A stretch of 64,000 bases of DNA from Myxococcaceae bacterium. Its GTDB lineage: Bacteria > Myxococcota_A > Polyangia > Polyangiales > Ga0077539. The DNA lies in contig SCUS01000064.1 in the NCBI GenBank assembly GCA_004297725.1, positions 1-64,000 on the forward strand, written 5' to 3'. Below the pieces are notes generated by a model, which was given only the letters and a program-made list of their open reading frames with translations, had not been told where the DNA came from and ran no database searches. Positions within the stretch are counted from its first letter, which is position 1, and each line of letters opens with the position of its first letter. The translations under genes were made by a program, and so were the position numbers. Of the stretch, positions 43,711-52,754 are shown in pieces.

Positions 43711-44346
43711 CTAGCGGGAGCAGCCCCATCGGCGGCGCGGCGGCTGGAAGGACGGCGGACGCACGACGGGGTGCGGCTGCGGCGGAGGCTCGAAGCAGCG
43801 GATGCGACGAAACACCGTGGGCTCGTCGATCTGCGCGCCGCCGTCGTTGTTCACCGACTGGAACTCCTGCAGCGCGGTGTCGATCACGCCGCTGAAGTTG
43901 TCGAGGTTGTAGCCGAAGGGGCGCGGCCCGCAGAACACCTGGCGCACCTGCCAGCGCGTGCCGTGGAAGTTCAATCGCAGCCCGTCCATGGTGCCCTCCG
44001 CGGTCTGCGTGACCACCCAGTGGGAGAGCCCCGGCAGGCAGGGCCCCGGCTCGCTCACGTTGGGCGGCGTGTCCCAGGAGTAGGCGTCGATCTGCCCCGT
44101 GAGCCGGTTGCCGTTCTGGTGGATCTCCAGCACGAACGAGTACCAGGCCTCGTTGCCGGGGTACCAGCGCAGCGACTTCCAGACCCCTTCGACGGGGTTG
44201 GGGCACTGCGCCCGGTCGGCCGGGGGCGGGAGCCGGGCGCGCTGCTCCTCGACGGTGGCGGGCGCGAGCGAGGGCAGCAGCACCAGCGCCCCGAGCAGCG
44301 ACACCGCCCCGACGAGCGCGAGGCGACGCCGCAGCCGAGGGCTCAT
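43711..44346 (-). CDS. Tandem paralog B, exported protein of unknown family, 211 aa
   Basis: A Sec signal or N-terminal anchor (LALVGAVSLLGALVLLPSL) is followed by APATVEEQRARLPPPA and a beta-rich domain of about 140 residues (VEGVWKSLRWYPGNEAWYSF, RPFGYNLDNFSGVID, EFQSVNNDGG, PTVFRRIRC). It ends in a Pro-rich tail with PHPVV. It is clearly homologous to the upstream gene and is the last gene of the six-gene coupled run. The signal is followed directly by a near-identical stretch in both. The family is not recognised; a periplasmic ligand-binding role is possible. Confidence 0.8.
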   Translation of the reverse strand: MSPRLRRRLALVGAVSLLGALVLLPSLAPATVEEQRARLPPPADRAQCPNPVEGVWKSLRWYPGNEAWYSFVLEIHQNGNRLTGQIDAYSWDTPPNVSEPGPCLPGLSHWVVTQTAEGTMDGLRLNFHGTRWQVRQVFCGPRPFGYNLDNFSGVIDTALQEFQSVNNDGGAQIDEPTVFRRIRCFEPPPQPHPVVRPPSFQPPRRRWGCSR

Positions 44347-45008
44347 CGCGCGCACCCCGAGCGGGACGGCGGGCGGAAGGCCGGGGGCGCGACGACCGGA
44401 TGCGGCACCACCGGCGGCTCGTAGCAGCGCACGCGACGAAACACCGTGGGGTCGTTGATCGCCCGGCCGCCGTCGTTGTTCACCGATTGAAACTCCTGGA
44501 TGGACGGGTCGATCAGCCCGGTGAAATGGTCGAGGTTGTAGCCAAACGAGCGCGGCCCGCACCAGACGTTCTCCACCGACCAGCGGGTGCCCCAGAACTC
44601 GATGCGACCGCCGTCCGCGAAGCCCTCCGCGGACATTCCCACCTGCCAGTGGTGGATGCCCGGAGTGCAGAGAGGCGGCGACGATCCCTGCGGCCCGGTG
44701 CCGAACCAGGCGTGCGCCGTGATGCGCCCGATCACCGGGATGCGCCCCGGCACGCCGCGCAGGTTGGGCGAGGCCGCCCCGCGAGGGTCGCGGCGCACGT
44801 CGAGGGTGAAGATCATCCACTCGTCATACGGGGACTCGTATTTGTGCGAGACCCAGACGCCCTCCAGCGGGTCGGCGCAGACCGCCGGAGGAGGGAGGCG
44901 CGCCCGCTGCTCCTCCACCGTCGCGGGGGCGAGCGAGGGCAGCAGCACCAGCGCGCACCCGAGGCCGATCAGCGCCCACGTGAGCGCGCGCCGACGAGGC
45001 CGACTCAC
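44343..45008 (-). CDS. Tandem paralog A, exported protein of unknown family, 221 aa
   Basis: GTG 45008 overlaps the TPR-gene stop (GTGA). The N-terminus is WALIGLGCALVLLPSLAPAT, then the segment VEEQRARLPPPA shared exactly with paralog B. The domain has LEGVWVSHKYESPYDEWMIF, RSFGYNLDHFTGLID, EFQSVNNDGG and PTVFRRVRC at matching positions. The domain carries a Gly/Pro insertion of about 15 residues not in paralog B. Two copies in tandem, coupled by ATGA, point to a recent duplication with divergence. No function can be named. Confidence 0.8.
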   Translation of the reverse strand: MSRPRRRALTWALIGLGCALVLLPSLAPATVEEQRARLPPPAVCADPLEGVWVSHKYESPYDEWMIFTLDVRRDPRGAASPNLRGVPGRIPVIGRITAHAWFGTGPQGSSPPLCTPGIHHWQVGMSAEGFADGGRIEFWGTRWSVENVWCGPRSFGYNLDHFTGLIDPSIQEFQSVNNDGGRAINDPTVFRRVRCYEPPVVPHPVVAPPAFRPPSRSGCAR

Positions 45009-47047
45009 GGCGTCGACTCCGGACCGGCGATGTCGCGCAGCACGCCGTTCATCTGCTCCCTCGCGGCGGCGTCGTTGGCGGTGGTGGTCCCGTCGAGCGA
45101 GCGCACGTCCGTGGTCGAGAGCCCCACCCTGGTCGCGAAGGCCTGGGCATGGAAGGCCAGCACCGAGCGCGCGGCGAAGGCCTCCACCGTCTCGCCGCGG
45201 GCTCGCGTGGACTCCGCGCAGGTGAGCTGCGTCGCGAGCGGGGAGCGCAGGCACATCCGCAGCGCCGCGTCGGTTCCGCTCACCAGCACCTCGAAGCCCC
45301 GGTCGTCCGAGCGCAGCCGCGGAGAGCGACCCAGCAGCGCCCCCGCCCGCTCGACCGCCGCGCCCGCGCCCGTCGTCCGCACGTGCGCCGGGAGCGCGAG
45401 CCCCAGGCGGCGCAGGGTGCCCGCGTCCTTCTGCATCGCCCGCTCGTAGTACCCGTACGACGCCGTGTCGCGGCCCAGCGCGCGCGCCGACTCCGCGGCC
45501 ACCGCCGCCACCCTCGCCTGCAGCAGCACCTCCGCCGTCGGCAGCGCCGCGAGCGAGCGCTCGGCCAGCGCGAGCGCCCTCGCCTCGTCGCCCTGCGCGA
45601 GGCGCACCTCCGCCTCCAGCGCGTCGTGCAGCGACCTGATCGCGGGGAACGCCGCCTCCTCGCGCCTCGCGTCCCGCAGCGCCACGGCCACCACGCCGGG
45701 GCCGAGCACCCGCACGAGGTCGCCCACCATCCACGTCGGCACCGGCTCGATGCCTCGGCGCACGTACATCCGAAGCGTCGCGTCGAGGCGGAGCTCGTCG
45801 GTGAGCGCGTTGGTCACCCGCTCGTCGTCGGGCCAGGCGCGCGCCCTCGTGGCGAGGCTCCCGGCGCCGCCGCTCACCCGCCCGGTGAGGCCCGAGACGC
45901 TGGCCCGCTCGGCCTCGAGCTCGGCCTCCAGCGTGCGCAGGGCGCGGCGCAGCAGGGCGTGCGCGCCGAGGGCCTGCTCCTGGTCGCTGGCCACGAGGCC
46001 CCGGCGGTCGGGGCGGTCGATGGCGCGGTCGATGAAGCGCAGCCCGGCGCTCCCCTCGCCCGCCACGAGCAGCACCGTGGCGACGGCGACGTCGGTCTCC
46101 GCGCGGTCCTGGTCGCGGAGGTTGGCGGGCTGTCGGACGCGCCAGCGCTGCATCTCTCGGAGCGCGTCGACGGCCTGCACGGTGCGCCCGGTGTCGAGGT
46201 AGAGCCTCGCCAGGAGGCGCCACGGGTTGGCGGTGGTGAACTCCAGCCGGCGGGTGCCCTCGATGAGCATCCGCTCGGCCTCGTCGAAGCGCAGCACCGC
46301 GAGCGCCCCGAGGGCGGCGTTGTACGCGTGCACCGTGACGTGGGGCGAGGTGGCGGGGTTGGCGTCGGTGCTGCCCTGGGCGCGGCGCACCGCGGACTGG
46401 TAGGCGTCGAGGCAGGCCTGGTACTGCGGCTGCCGCGCGCGGGCAGCGCCCTCGACGGCGCAGAGGGCGTTGCGGCCGAGGGACTGCTGCCACGCGTCGG
46501 TGGTGCGGATGGCCCGCTGCGCGAAGCTGCGGGCCTCGGTGAGTCGGTTGAGGTGCACCAGCGGCCAGGCGTGCTCGGCCAGCAGGTCGGGGTCGTAGAG
46601 GTAGTCGTGAAACTCCAGGACCTGGAGCTGGTACTCGTACTCCTCCATCTCGCCCGCGAGCGCCTGCGTCGCGAACAGGATCTCCCGGTGGAGCTGCCAC
46701 GGCGCGCCCGCCACGCGGGTGCTCCCGTAGCGCGTCTCGTAGATCTCCCTCGCCCGCCCCAGGTGGAACATCGCCCTCGAGAGTGATCCCTCGGCCTCGC
46801 GCAGCGCGCAGCCGAGGACGTAGTTGCCGACGATGGAGTCGGGGTCGACGCGCAGCACCGCCTCGGCCTTCGCCCGGGCCGTCACGAGGCGGTTGTCGTT
46901 GTAGAGCCGCAGGGCCTCCTGCTCGAGGGCGGTGGCCTGCGCGGGGACGTTCTGGGCGACGCCCGAGCGGCCGCCGGACAGCGCCAGCGCGCCGGCCAGC
47001 AGCAGCCAGAGCCCCCGTCGCATCCGTCGTCCTCGGGGGGCGGTCAT
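45005..47047 (-). CDS. TPR-rich exported protein, 680 aa
   Basis: A signal peptide (RRGLWLLLAGALALSGGRSG) is followed by helical repeats: ALRLYNDNRLVTARAKAEAV, NPWRLLARLYLDTGRTVQAV and ARALALAERSLAALPTAE. A C-terminal part near 560-680 has fewer repeats and contains GFEVLVSGTDAALRM. The protein is probably periplasmic and scaffolding. The ATG at 47047 overlaps the MoxR stop; ATG 47023 would begin the signal peptide more tightly. Genes of this type are regular companions of MoxR-DUF58 operons, where TPR/BatE-like proteins occur. Confidence 0.8.
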   Translation of the reverse strand: MTAPRGRRMRRGLWLLLAGALALSGGRSGVAQNVPAQATALEQEALRLYNDNRLVTARAKAEAVLRVDPDSIVGNYVLGCALREAEGSLSRAMFHLGRAREIYETRYGSTRVAGAPWQLHREILFATQALAGEMEEYEYQLQVLEFHDYLYDPDLLAEHAWPLVHLNRLTEARSFAQRAIRTTDAWQQSLGRNALCAVEGAARARQPQYQACLDAYQSAVRRAQGSTDANPATSPHVTVHAYNAALGALAVLRFDEAERMLIEGTRRLEFTTANPWRLLARLYLDTGRTVQAVDALREMQRWRVRQPANLRDQDRAETDVAVATVLLVAGEGSAGLRFIDRAIDRPDRRGLVASDQEQALGAHALLRRALRTLEAELEAERASVSGLTGRVSGGAGSLATRARAWPDDERVTNALTDELRLDATLRMYVRRGIEPVPTWMVGDLVRVLGPGVVAVALRDARREEAAFPAIRSLHDALEAEVRLAQGDEARALALAERSLAALPTAEVLLQARVAAVAAESARALGRDTASYGYYERAMQKDAGTLRRLGLALPAHVRTTGAGAAVERAGALLGRSPRLRSDDRGFEVLVSGTDAALRMCLRSPLATQLTCAESTRARGETVEAFAARSVLAFHAQAFATRVGLSTTDVRSLDGTTTANDAAAREQMNGVLRDIAGPESTP

Positions 47048-48108
47048 CGCCGCATCGTGCTCCGGGTGAGGCGCTCGAGGGGCTCGGTGAGGCACTCGCG
47101 CAACACCGCGTCGACGTTGTCGGTGCCCGGCGCGAGCTCGAGCCGGTGGCCGAAGATGTACGGCGCGAGCGCCTCGACGTCCTCGGCGCTGACGTAGTCG
47201 CGCACGCGGGTGAGCGCCCTCGCCTGGAGCGCGGGGATCATCAGCACCAGCGAGCGGGTCGAGGCCCCCTGGAGGATGCGCGGGTCGGAGCGGGTGCGCC
47301 CGGCGATGTCGACGAGGCACTCGCGCACCTCCGGCGCCACGTGGATCTGGTTCTCCACGACGGCGCGCGCCTCGACGATCTCCGTGCGGGTGACGCGCGG
47401 GAGCTCGCTGCCGGCGCCGGCGCGGCGGGCCTTGAAGCTCGCGAGCACCTCGAGCTCCGCCTCGCGGTTGATGTGGTGCATCTTCACCTTGAAGAGGAAG
47501 CGGTCGAGCTGCGCCGACGGGAGGGGGAAGGTGCCGGCGAGGTCGAGGGGGTTCTGCGTGGCGATGACGAAGAAGAGCTCGTCGAGCCGGCGGGTGCGGT
47601 TGTCGATGGTGGTCTGCTTCTCGGCCATCGCCTCGAGCATCGCGGACTGCACCTTCGGCGAGGTGCGGTTGATCTCGTCGGCCAGCACCACGTGCGCGAA
47701 GATGGGCCCCGCGCGGAAGAAGAACTTGTTGGTGTTGGGGTCGAAGATCGTCGTCCCGGTGACGTCGCTCGGCAGCAGGTCGGGCGTGAACTGGATGCGC
47801 CGGAAGGTCGAGATGTCGTCGTCGGGCTTGTCGTCGATGATGCAGTCGCCCAGGGCCTTGGCCAGCGTGGTCTTGCCCGAGCCGGGGTAGTCCTCGAGCA
47901 GCATGTGGCCGTCCGCGAGGAGGGCGATCACGAGCAGCTCGATGACCTCGTCGCGACCGCGCACCGCCGTCTGGAGCCGCGACCGCAGGCGCTGCACCAC
48001 GCTGTACGCGCCGTTGAGGTCGGTGATCGGCGGCGCGGGCGTGTGGGTGACGTGCTCGCTCTGGATGAAATCGCTGTCCATAGGCTTGGTCTTGTCTCCT
48101 GTGATCAT
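47044..48108 (-). CDS. MoxR-family AAA+ ATPase
   Basis: A 354-aa ATPase with Walker A LLEDYPGSGKTTLAKAL, the MoxR features FRRIQFTPDLLPSDVTG, ADEINRTSPKVQSAMLEAM and ATQNPLDLAGTFPLPSAQLD, and arginine-finger/sensor regions (RSDPRILQGASTRS). MoxR proteins remodel or activate DUF58/VWA partners in the membrane. ATG 48108 overlaps the transglutaminase stop (ATGA); ATG 48081 is an alternative with GGAG 14 nt upstream. It is the third gene of the coupled operon. Confidence 0.95.
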   Translation of the reverse strand: MITGDKTKPMDSDFIQSEHVTHTPAPPITDLNGAYSVVQRLRSRLQTAVRGRDEVIELLVIALLADGHMLLEDYPGSGKTTLAKALGDCIIDDKPDDDISTFRRIQFTPDLLPSDVTGTTIFDPNTNKFFFRAGPIFAHVVLADEINRTSPKVQSAMLEAMAEKQTTIDNRTRRLDELFFVIATQNPLDLAGTFPLPSAQLDRFLFKVKMHHINREAELEVLASFKARRAGAGSELPRVTRTEIVEARAVVENQIHVAPEVRECLVDIAGRTRSDPRILQGASTRSLVLMIPALQARALTRVRDYVSAEDVEALAPYIFGHRLELAPGTDNVDAVLRECLTEPLERLTRSTMRR

Positions 48109-50585
48109 CGCGCGTCCAGCCACGAGGCCGGGTTGAGCAGGCCCAGCACCCGCCGCCAGCGCTTCGTCCCCGCGCGCAGCTCGCGCCGCAGCGAGCGCAG
48201 CCCGTCGCGCCACTGCCGCCTCGACAGCGCCTCGGCGTCGGGGTCGCGCTTCGAGGGGTCGCCCAGCTTCGCCGAGAGGTGCATCGACGTGAGCCTCGTG
48301 AAGGTCGGGGCCACCGCCGCGACCCGCGACGCGAAGCGCTCCCGGGGCTCGCCGTGCTCTCGCACGAGGCCCGCCTCGGCCATCAGGTCGAGCGCCTTGC
48401 GGTAGCCCACCCTCGGCAGCGAGCGAGGCGCGGAGAGGGTCACGCGGGCCCGACGCCAGAGCTTGATGAGGTAGAGCGACGCCAGCGCGACGCCCAGCAG
48501 CCCGAGGATGCCGTAGCCGAGGTCGCGGCCGTAGTGGCGCTGCGGCGGGCGGTCGCGGGGGCGGGGCTGCTCGGGGTCCGGCGGAACCTGCCGGGCCATC
48601 TCGCCGAGGATGCGCTGGAGGTCCTCGTCGGTGCCCTGCCCCGGCGGGTCGAGGTTTCGCTCCGCGGCGATGTCGAGGACGATCCAGCCATACCCGGTGA
48701 CGTAAAGCTCGGGCCAGGCGTGGGCGTCGCCGCCGCGCAGCAGGATGGTCGAGCCGCCGCGGCGGTTGCTCTCGTCGGAGTGGTATCCCGCGCTGATGCG
48801 AGAGGGGATGCCCAGCGAGCGCCAGAGGAACACCGCGCTGTGGGCGAAGTGCACGCAGTACCCGGTGCGGTTGCCGAAGAGGAAGTCCGCGGTCGGGTCG
48901 GGGACGCCCGCGTGCCTCGCCCTCGTCGAGTAGATGAGCTCGTGGTCGAGGTAGAGCTTGATCGCGAGGGCCTGCGCGAAGGGGTCGCTCCGCAGCCGCT
49001 GCGGCAGCCGCTGGTTGACGATGCGCTGGGCGAGCTCGCGGTAGCGCGGGTCGGTCGGCGCCTGCGTGAAGTAGGCGCGCACCTCTGGGGTCCAGCGGGG
49101 GTCGCCGGAGGCGTGGCCGGTGAGCCGACGGTAGTCGATGCTCTGCGAGAGCGACTCGAAGCGCCACGCGCGGAGGAAGCGCTGCGGGTTGGGGTTGGGC
49201 GCCGGCTGGTACCGGATCGGCGACTCGAGCGCGAAGGGGTAGGTGTGCTGCGCGAGCACGGCGATGAGCCCGTGCACCCTCGCCCGGCCGTTGGCGGTCG
49301 CCGGGTCGCGAACGCGAAGCTCCATGGTGGGGAAGTCGTCGACCACGTCGCCGTCGACGTCGGTGCGCGTGGTGCGGACGAGGCGAGGGCCGCTGACCTG
49401 GCTCCAGACCTCCTGGCGGAAATAGTACGCGCCCGACGGCGGAGAGTAGTCGTCGTCGAGGACCACCACCGCCATCGGCGTGGGCGAGTTGCTCGGGGAC
49501 TGGTCATCGTCGAGGCGCTCGCTCGCCGACGGGGGGATGGGCCGGCCGCCGTCGTGGGCGCCCGATCCGGCGCCGCCGTCGATGTCGATGAGGTTGGGCA
49601 TGGGCACGTCGCCCGCGTCGGCGCCCGCGCCGCCCGCTCCGCCGTCGCCCGCGTCCGTCGGCCCGCTGGAGCCGCCGCCGTCGCCGCCGTCGCCCCCGCT
49701 GGAGCCGCCGCCGTCGCCCGCGTCGCCGCCAGCGCCCGCCCCGCCGTCGCCCGCGTCTCCGCCGCCCCGGTGGTCGCCCGCGTCCCCGGCGTCCGGACCG
49801 CCTCCCCCGCCGCCGCCGTCGGGCCCTCGGTTGGGCCCACGTCCGTTGCCCGCGTCGGGGGTCTGCCGCGGCGGCTGGCCCATGCCCGCGTCGCTGATGC
49901 CGAGCTCGCTCATCGACTGCGGCATCGGGGTGCCCACCACCTGGATCACCCCGACCGCGGAGAGCGCCAGCAGCACCAGCAGCACCAGCGAGGAGAGCGC
50001 CCGCCCGCTGCGGGTGTCGGCCACCAGCAGCACCGCGAGCAGCGTCACCGCCGCGCCGCCGATGGCCAGCAGCACCTGCGCCGGGTCGATGCCCTGCTGC
50101 CAGGCCCAGTCGGAGAGCCACAGCGGCCGGGCGATGACACCCTCGCGGTGCGAGGCGAACACCGAGGTGAACGCGACGGTGACCAGGCCGAGCTCGAGCG
50201 CGGTCACCGCGGGGCGGCGCACCGCCATCATGCGCAGCGCCGCGACCACGGAGAAGGACAGCGCACCGAAGCGCAGCACGCTGGCGGTGACCAGCGCGTT
50301 GGCCGGACCGGCGAGCTCGGCCAGCGCCTCGGTGCCCACCGCGAGGGCGGCGAAGCGCCACAAAACGAAGGCGAGCAAGCCGAGGCCCGCCACGCCGACC
50401 GTCGGGCGCACCCGGGAGCGGCCCAGCAGCTCGCCCGCCGCGACCCCGAGGATGGCGCCGATCATCGCCGCGGCGAGGGCCTCCCCGAGGGCGACGCCCC
50501 AGCTCAGCGCGAAGGCCGCCAGGGCCATGGCGAGGGCGCGCACTGGGTGACGCCACCCGGCGAGGGCGCGGCGCAGGAGCTTCAC
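48105..50585 (-). CDS. Membrane transglutaminase-like protein (DUF3488-type)
   Basis: An 826-aa protein. The N-terminal 230 residues hold six or more membrane helices. A Gly/Asp/Ala-rich linker follows (roughly residues 240-325), then a transglutaminase-like domain with a full Cys-His-Asp set: C577 (GYCVHFA), H622 (DAHAWPE) and D638 (WIVLDIAAE). One more transmembrane helix and a cytoplasmic C-terminal domain follow. The ATGA overlaps with both neighbours and the DUF58 and MoxR partners mark the usual transglutaminase-MoxR-DUF58 module, which is thought to act on envelope or peptidoglycan proteins. Confidence 0.9.
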   Translation of the reverse strand: MKLLRRALAGWRHPVRALAMALAAFALSWGVALGEALAAAMIGAILGVAAGELLGRSRVRPTVGVAGLGLLAFVLWRFAALAVGTEALAELAGPANALVTASVLRFGALSFSVVAALRMMAVRRPAVTALELGLVTVAFTSVFASHREGVIARPLWLSDWAWQQGIDPAQVLLAIGGAAVTLLAVLLVADTRSGRALSSLVLLVLLALSAVGVIQVVGTPMPQSMSELGISDAGMGQPPRQTPDAGNGRGPNRGPDGGGGGGGPDAGDAGDHRGGGDAGDGGAGAGGDAGDGGGSSGGDGGDGGGSSGPTDAGDGGAGGAGADAGDVPMPNLIDIDGGAGSGAHDGGRPIPPSASERLDDDQSPSNSPTPMAVVVLDDDYSPPSGAYYFRQEVWSQVSGPRLVRTTRTDVDGDVVDDFPTMELRVRDPATANGRARVHGLIAVLAQHTYPFALESPIRYQPAPNPNPQRFLRAWRFESLSQSIDYRRLTGHASGDPRWTPEVRAYFTQAPTDPRYRELAQRIVNQRLPQRLRSDPFAQALAIKLYLDHELIYSTRARHAGVPDPTADFLFGNRTGYCVHFAHSAVFLWRSLGIPSRISAGYHSDESNRRGGSTILLRGGDAHAWPELYVTGYGWIVLDIAAERNLDPPGQGTDEDLQRILGEMARQVPPDPEQPRPRDRPPQRHYGRDLGYGILGLLGVALASLYLIKLWRRARVTLSAPRSLPRVGYRKALDLMAEAGLVREHGEPRERFASRVAAVAPTFTRLTSMHLSAKLGDPSKRDPDAEALSRRQWRDGLRSLRRELRAGTKRWRRVLGLLNPASWLDAR
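49605..49860 (-). repeat. Low-complexity Gly/Asp/Ser-coding repeat
   Basis: About 250 bp inside the transglutaminase gene is built from imperfect units such as GACGCGGGCGAC and GGCGGC, coding for DAGDGG-like repeats with two GGGSSG blocks. It is prone to length change by slippage or recombination. It encodes a flexible linker between the membrane part and the periplasmic domain. Confidence 0.7.
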
Positions 50586-51925
50586 GCAGCCTCCAGCGAG
50601 CGGTGGTGGCCGCCGGGGTAGGCGCGGCCGCCCGCACGGTCGATGAGGGTCACCGGGGCCCGGGTGGTCGCGAGCGCCCTCAGCACCGCGGCCACGTCAG
50701 CGCCGGGCGCCGGGGTCACCGGGCCGTGCTGGGCCTCGGGGCGGATCTGGAACGCGAGGCGAGACCACCAGGTGGTCTTCACGATGGGCACGATGCCGTC
50801 GGTGCACACGACGAACTCCACGGGCGACTGCATCTGGTTGGGGGCGGTTCTGGCGCGCACCGTCGCGATCACCCGGTCGAGCCAGGGGCCCGGCCGCCCC
50901 GGCACGAAGACCACGGCGCGGGCGAGGCCGCCGGGGGTGGCGCGGGAGAGGAAATCCGCGAGGCCCGAGCCGCCGAGCTCGGTGGGGGTGGAGGCCGAGC
51001 GGGCCAGCACCTCGAGCGCCTGCACCGGCGACTTCGCGTAGGCGTCGTTGCCGTCGGCCCCGAGCACCCACTCCGCCCCGAGCGCTCCGGTGTCGACGGC
51101 GACCCGAGCGGCGCCCGCGGCGGGCTCGTCGCCAGCGCCCGTGACGAGGTACGCGACGGTCTGCCGGGTGGGCGCGATGGCCCGCTCGGGGGTGCGCACC
51201 ACGAGCTGACGGGAGCGGGCGAAGACCTTCCAGAGCACGAACTTGATGGGATCGCCCGGCGCGTAGTGGCGCAGGTCGACGCGCTCTCCCTCCGGAGGAC
51301 CCGCAGGGTTGGAGATCTCGTCGCCGCCGGCGATGGAGCGCACCACCCGGATCTGTCGAAGCGCGCCCATGGAGGGGACGAAGCGCACCACGCGCTCCTG
51401 CCGGAGGGTGAAGGTCATGCGCGTGAGGCCGAAGGCGTCGCTCACCTCGACCCGGCGGGTGATGGTGTCGTGCAGTCCGCGGCGCAACGGCGTGACCTCC
51501 TCGTGCAGTCGCCGCTTGAGCGGGACCAGACGCACAGACGCCTCGGGGACCTCCCAGTTCCAACGGATGCGCACGAAGGGAACGAACCAGAGGTTGGAGA
51601 GGGAGAAGCCCGTGCGCGCGGCGTAGCCGCACTCGAGGCGCAGCGGCTCCTCGTCGCGCATCTTTCGTCCCCGGCGCCAGAGCACCAGGGCCGTGAGGGT
51701 GGTGCTGAGGAAGGCCGCGAGGCCGAGGGCCAGCCCGACGGTGCCCACCACCAGCAGCAGCAGGTCGATGTGCCGGATGCCGTAGCGGACCAGCGCCCAG
51801 GCGCAGCCGACGACCACGAGCAGCCCCAGCCCGGTGAAGGGGAAGGCCTCGACGACCCGGCCCCCGAGGGCCGAGACGCGACGAACGAGGGGGCGGAGGG
51901 TGCGTCGGAGGGTCACGGACGGCAT
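50582..51925 (-). CDS. DUF58 family membrane protein
   Basis: A 447-aa protein with two N-terminal transmembrane helices (GLGLLVVVGCAWALVRYG and LLLLVVGTVGLALGLAAFLS), then a beta-rich region and the DUF58 core with RVDLRHYAPGDPIKFVLWKVFARS. ATG 51925 (MPSVTLRRTL) is chosen; the frame extends to a GTG at 51982. DUF58 proteins are partners of MoxR ATPases. This is the promoter-proximal gene of the operon, and it overlaps the next by 4 nt. The intergenic region upstream (51926-52047) holds no clear promoter motif. Confidence 0.9.
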   Translation of the reverse strand: MPSVTLRRTLRPLVRRVSALGGRVVEAFPFTGLGLLVVVGCAWALVRYGIRHIDLLLLVVGTVGLALGLAAFLSTTLTALVLWRRGRKMRDEEPLRLECGYAARTGFSLSNLWFVPFVRIRWNWEVPEASVRLVPLKRRLHEEVTPLRRGLHDTITRRVEVSDAFGLTRMTFTLRQERVVRFVPSMGALRQIRVVRSIAGGDEISNPAGPPEGERVDLRHYAPGDPIKFVLWKVFARSRQLVVRTPERAIAPTRQTVAYLVTGAGDEPAAGAARVAVDTGALGAEWVLGADGNDAYAKSPVQALEVLARSASTPTELGGSGLADFLSRATPGGLARAVVFVPGRPGPWLDRVIATVRARTAPNQMQSPVEFVVCTDGIVPIVKTTWWSRLAFQIRPEAQHGPVTPAPGADVAAVLRALATTRAPVTLIDRAGGRAYPGGHHRSLEAA

Positions 51926-52047
51926 CAGGTCAACAACGCTCGGGATCCCCGGAAGGTGACAGGGCGCGGCAGCATGGCACACCTCAACCCTCCAGGCGGC
52001 GATGATGATCCCTGTTGCCGGTCAGCGCCCGCCGGCCAGGGAGGAAT

Positions 52048-52644
52048 TCACTCGATGGCAGCGAGGGCGCTGCGCCACTGGGAGACCTCCGAGGCCTTCA
52101 GCGCGACCTCGGCTCCGTGCGCCAGCGCGCCGATGAGCGGCGCCTCGCCCTGCGACAGCGCGAGGAGGGGAACGTGGCCCAGGGCCGGGTGCGCGCGGAG
52201 CGAGCGGAGGATCGCGAGAGGGTTGAGGCCGAGGAGATCGAGGTCGACCACGATGGCCGACGGGGGACGTAGCCCGAGCGTGATGAGGTCGTCGTAGAGG
52301 CCCTGGTGGGCAGCGAGCTGCCAGCGGGTAGGGAGATGCTCGCCGAAGCGGCGCAGCACCTCGGGGTCCTCGGTGAGCACTGCCACGGTGCGAGGCTCCG
52401 TCGGGGCGGCGCTGGCCTCCGCGAGGGCGATGCCCCGGGACTGCAGGAAGGCCGCCGCGTCGGGGAGCGCGATGCGGACGCTGCGGCCCACGGTGCGCGA
52501 GGCCCTGATCTCCCCGCGCCGCACGGCCTGGAGCACCGTGGTCTTGTGGAGCCCTGCGAGGCGCGCCACCTCGCCCGCGTGGAGGAGCCTCGGGGGCCTG
52601 GCCGTGGGCGCTGGCGCATCGGGCGGTACCCGCGTCTTCGGCAT
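52048..52644 (-). CDS. Excisionase-type HTH fused to a receiver-like domain
   Basis: A 198-aa protein. Residues 20-72 match the MerR-like HTH_17/excisionase domain (LLHAGEVARLAGLHKTTVLQ, then AVRRGEIRASRTVG and SVRIALPDAAAFLQSRG). Residues 85-195 look like a response-regulator receiver (RTVAVLTEDPEVLRRFGEHL, AIVVDLDLLGLNPLAILRSL, VPLLALSQGEAPLIGALAHG). One Asp (in VVDLDLLG) sits where the phosphoacceptor would be, but the usual acidic pair is replaced by E-D and the Lys after the last strand is uncertain. The domain order is the reverse of most regulators. The target is unknown. Confidence 0.75.
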   Translation of the reverse strand: MPKTRVPPDAPAPTARPPRLLHAGEVARLAGLHKTTVLQAVRRGEIRASRTVGRSVRIALPDAAAFLQSRGIALAEASAAPTEPRTVAVLTEDPEVLRRFGEHLPTRWQLAAHQGLYDDLITLGLRPPSAIVVDLDLLGLNPLAILRSLRAHPALGHVPLLALSQGEAPLIGALAHGAEVALKASEVSQWRSALAAIE

Positions 52645-52754
52645 CCGCCCAGTGATAGCCCAATGCTGCCCGGGAGGGCGCTGCCCCGGCCGACGAAACA
52701 GAGCGCGCCGGAAAGTTGTATGGGCCGCGCGCCATCGCCCACAGAGGTCAGCCC

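Noticed and set aside
49605..49860. Short-unit tandem repeats taken for a possible CRISPR-like array
   Set aside because: The units are irregular, in frame, and code for a Gly/Asp linker; there are no equal-length unique spacers and no cas genes.
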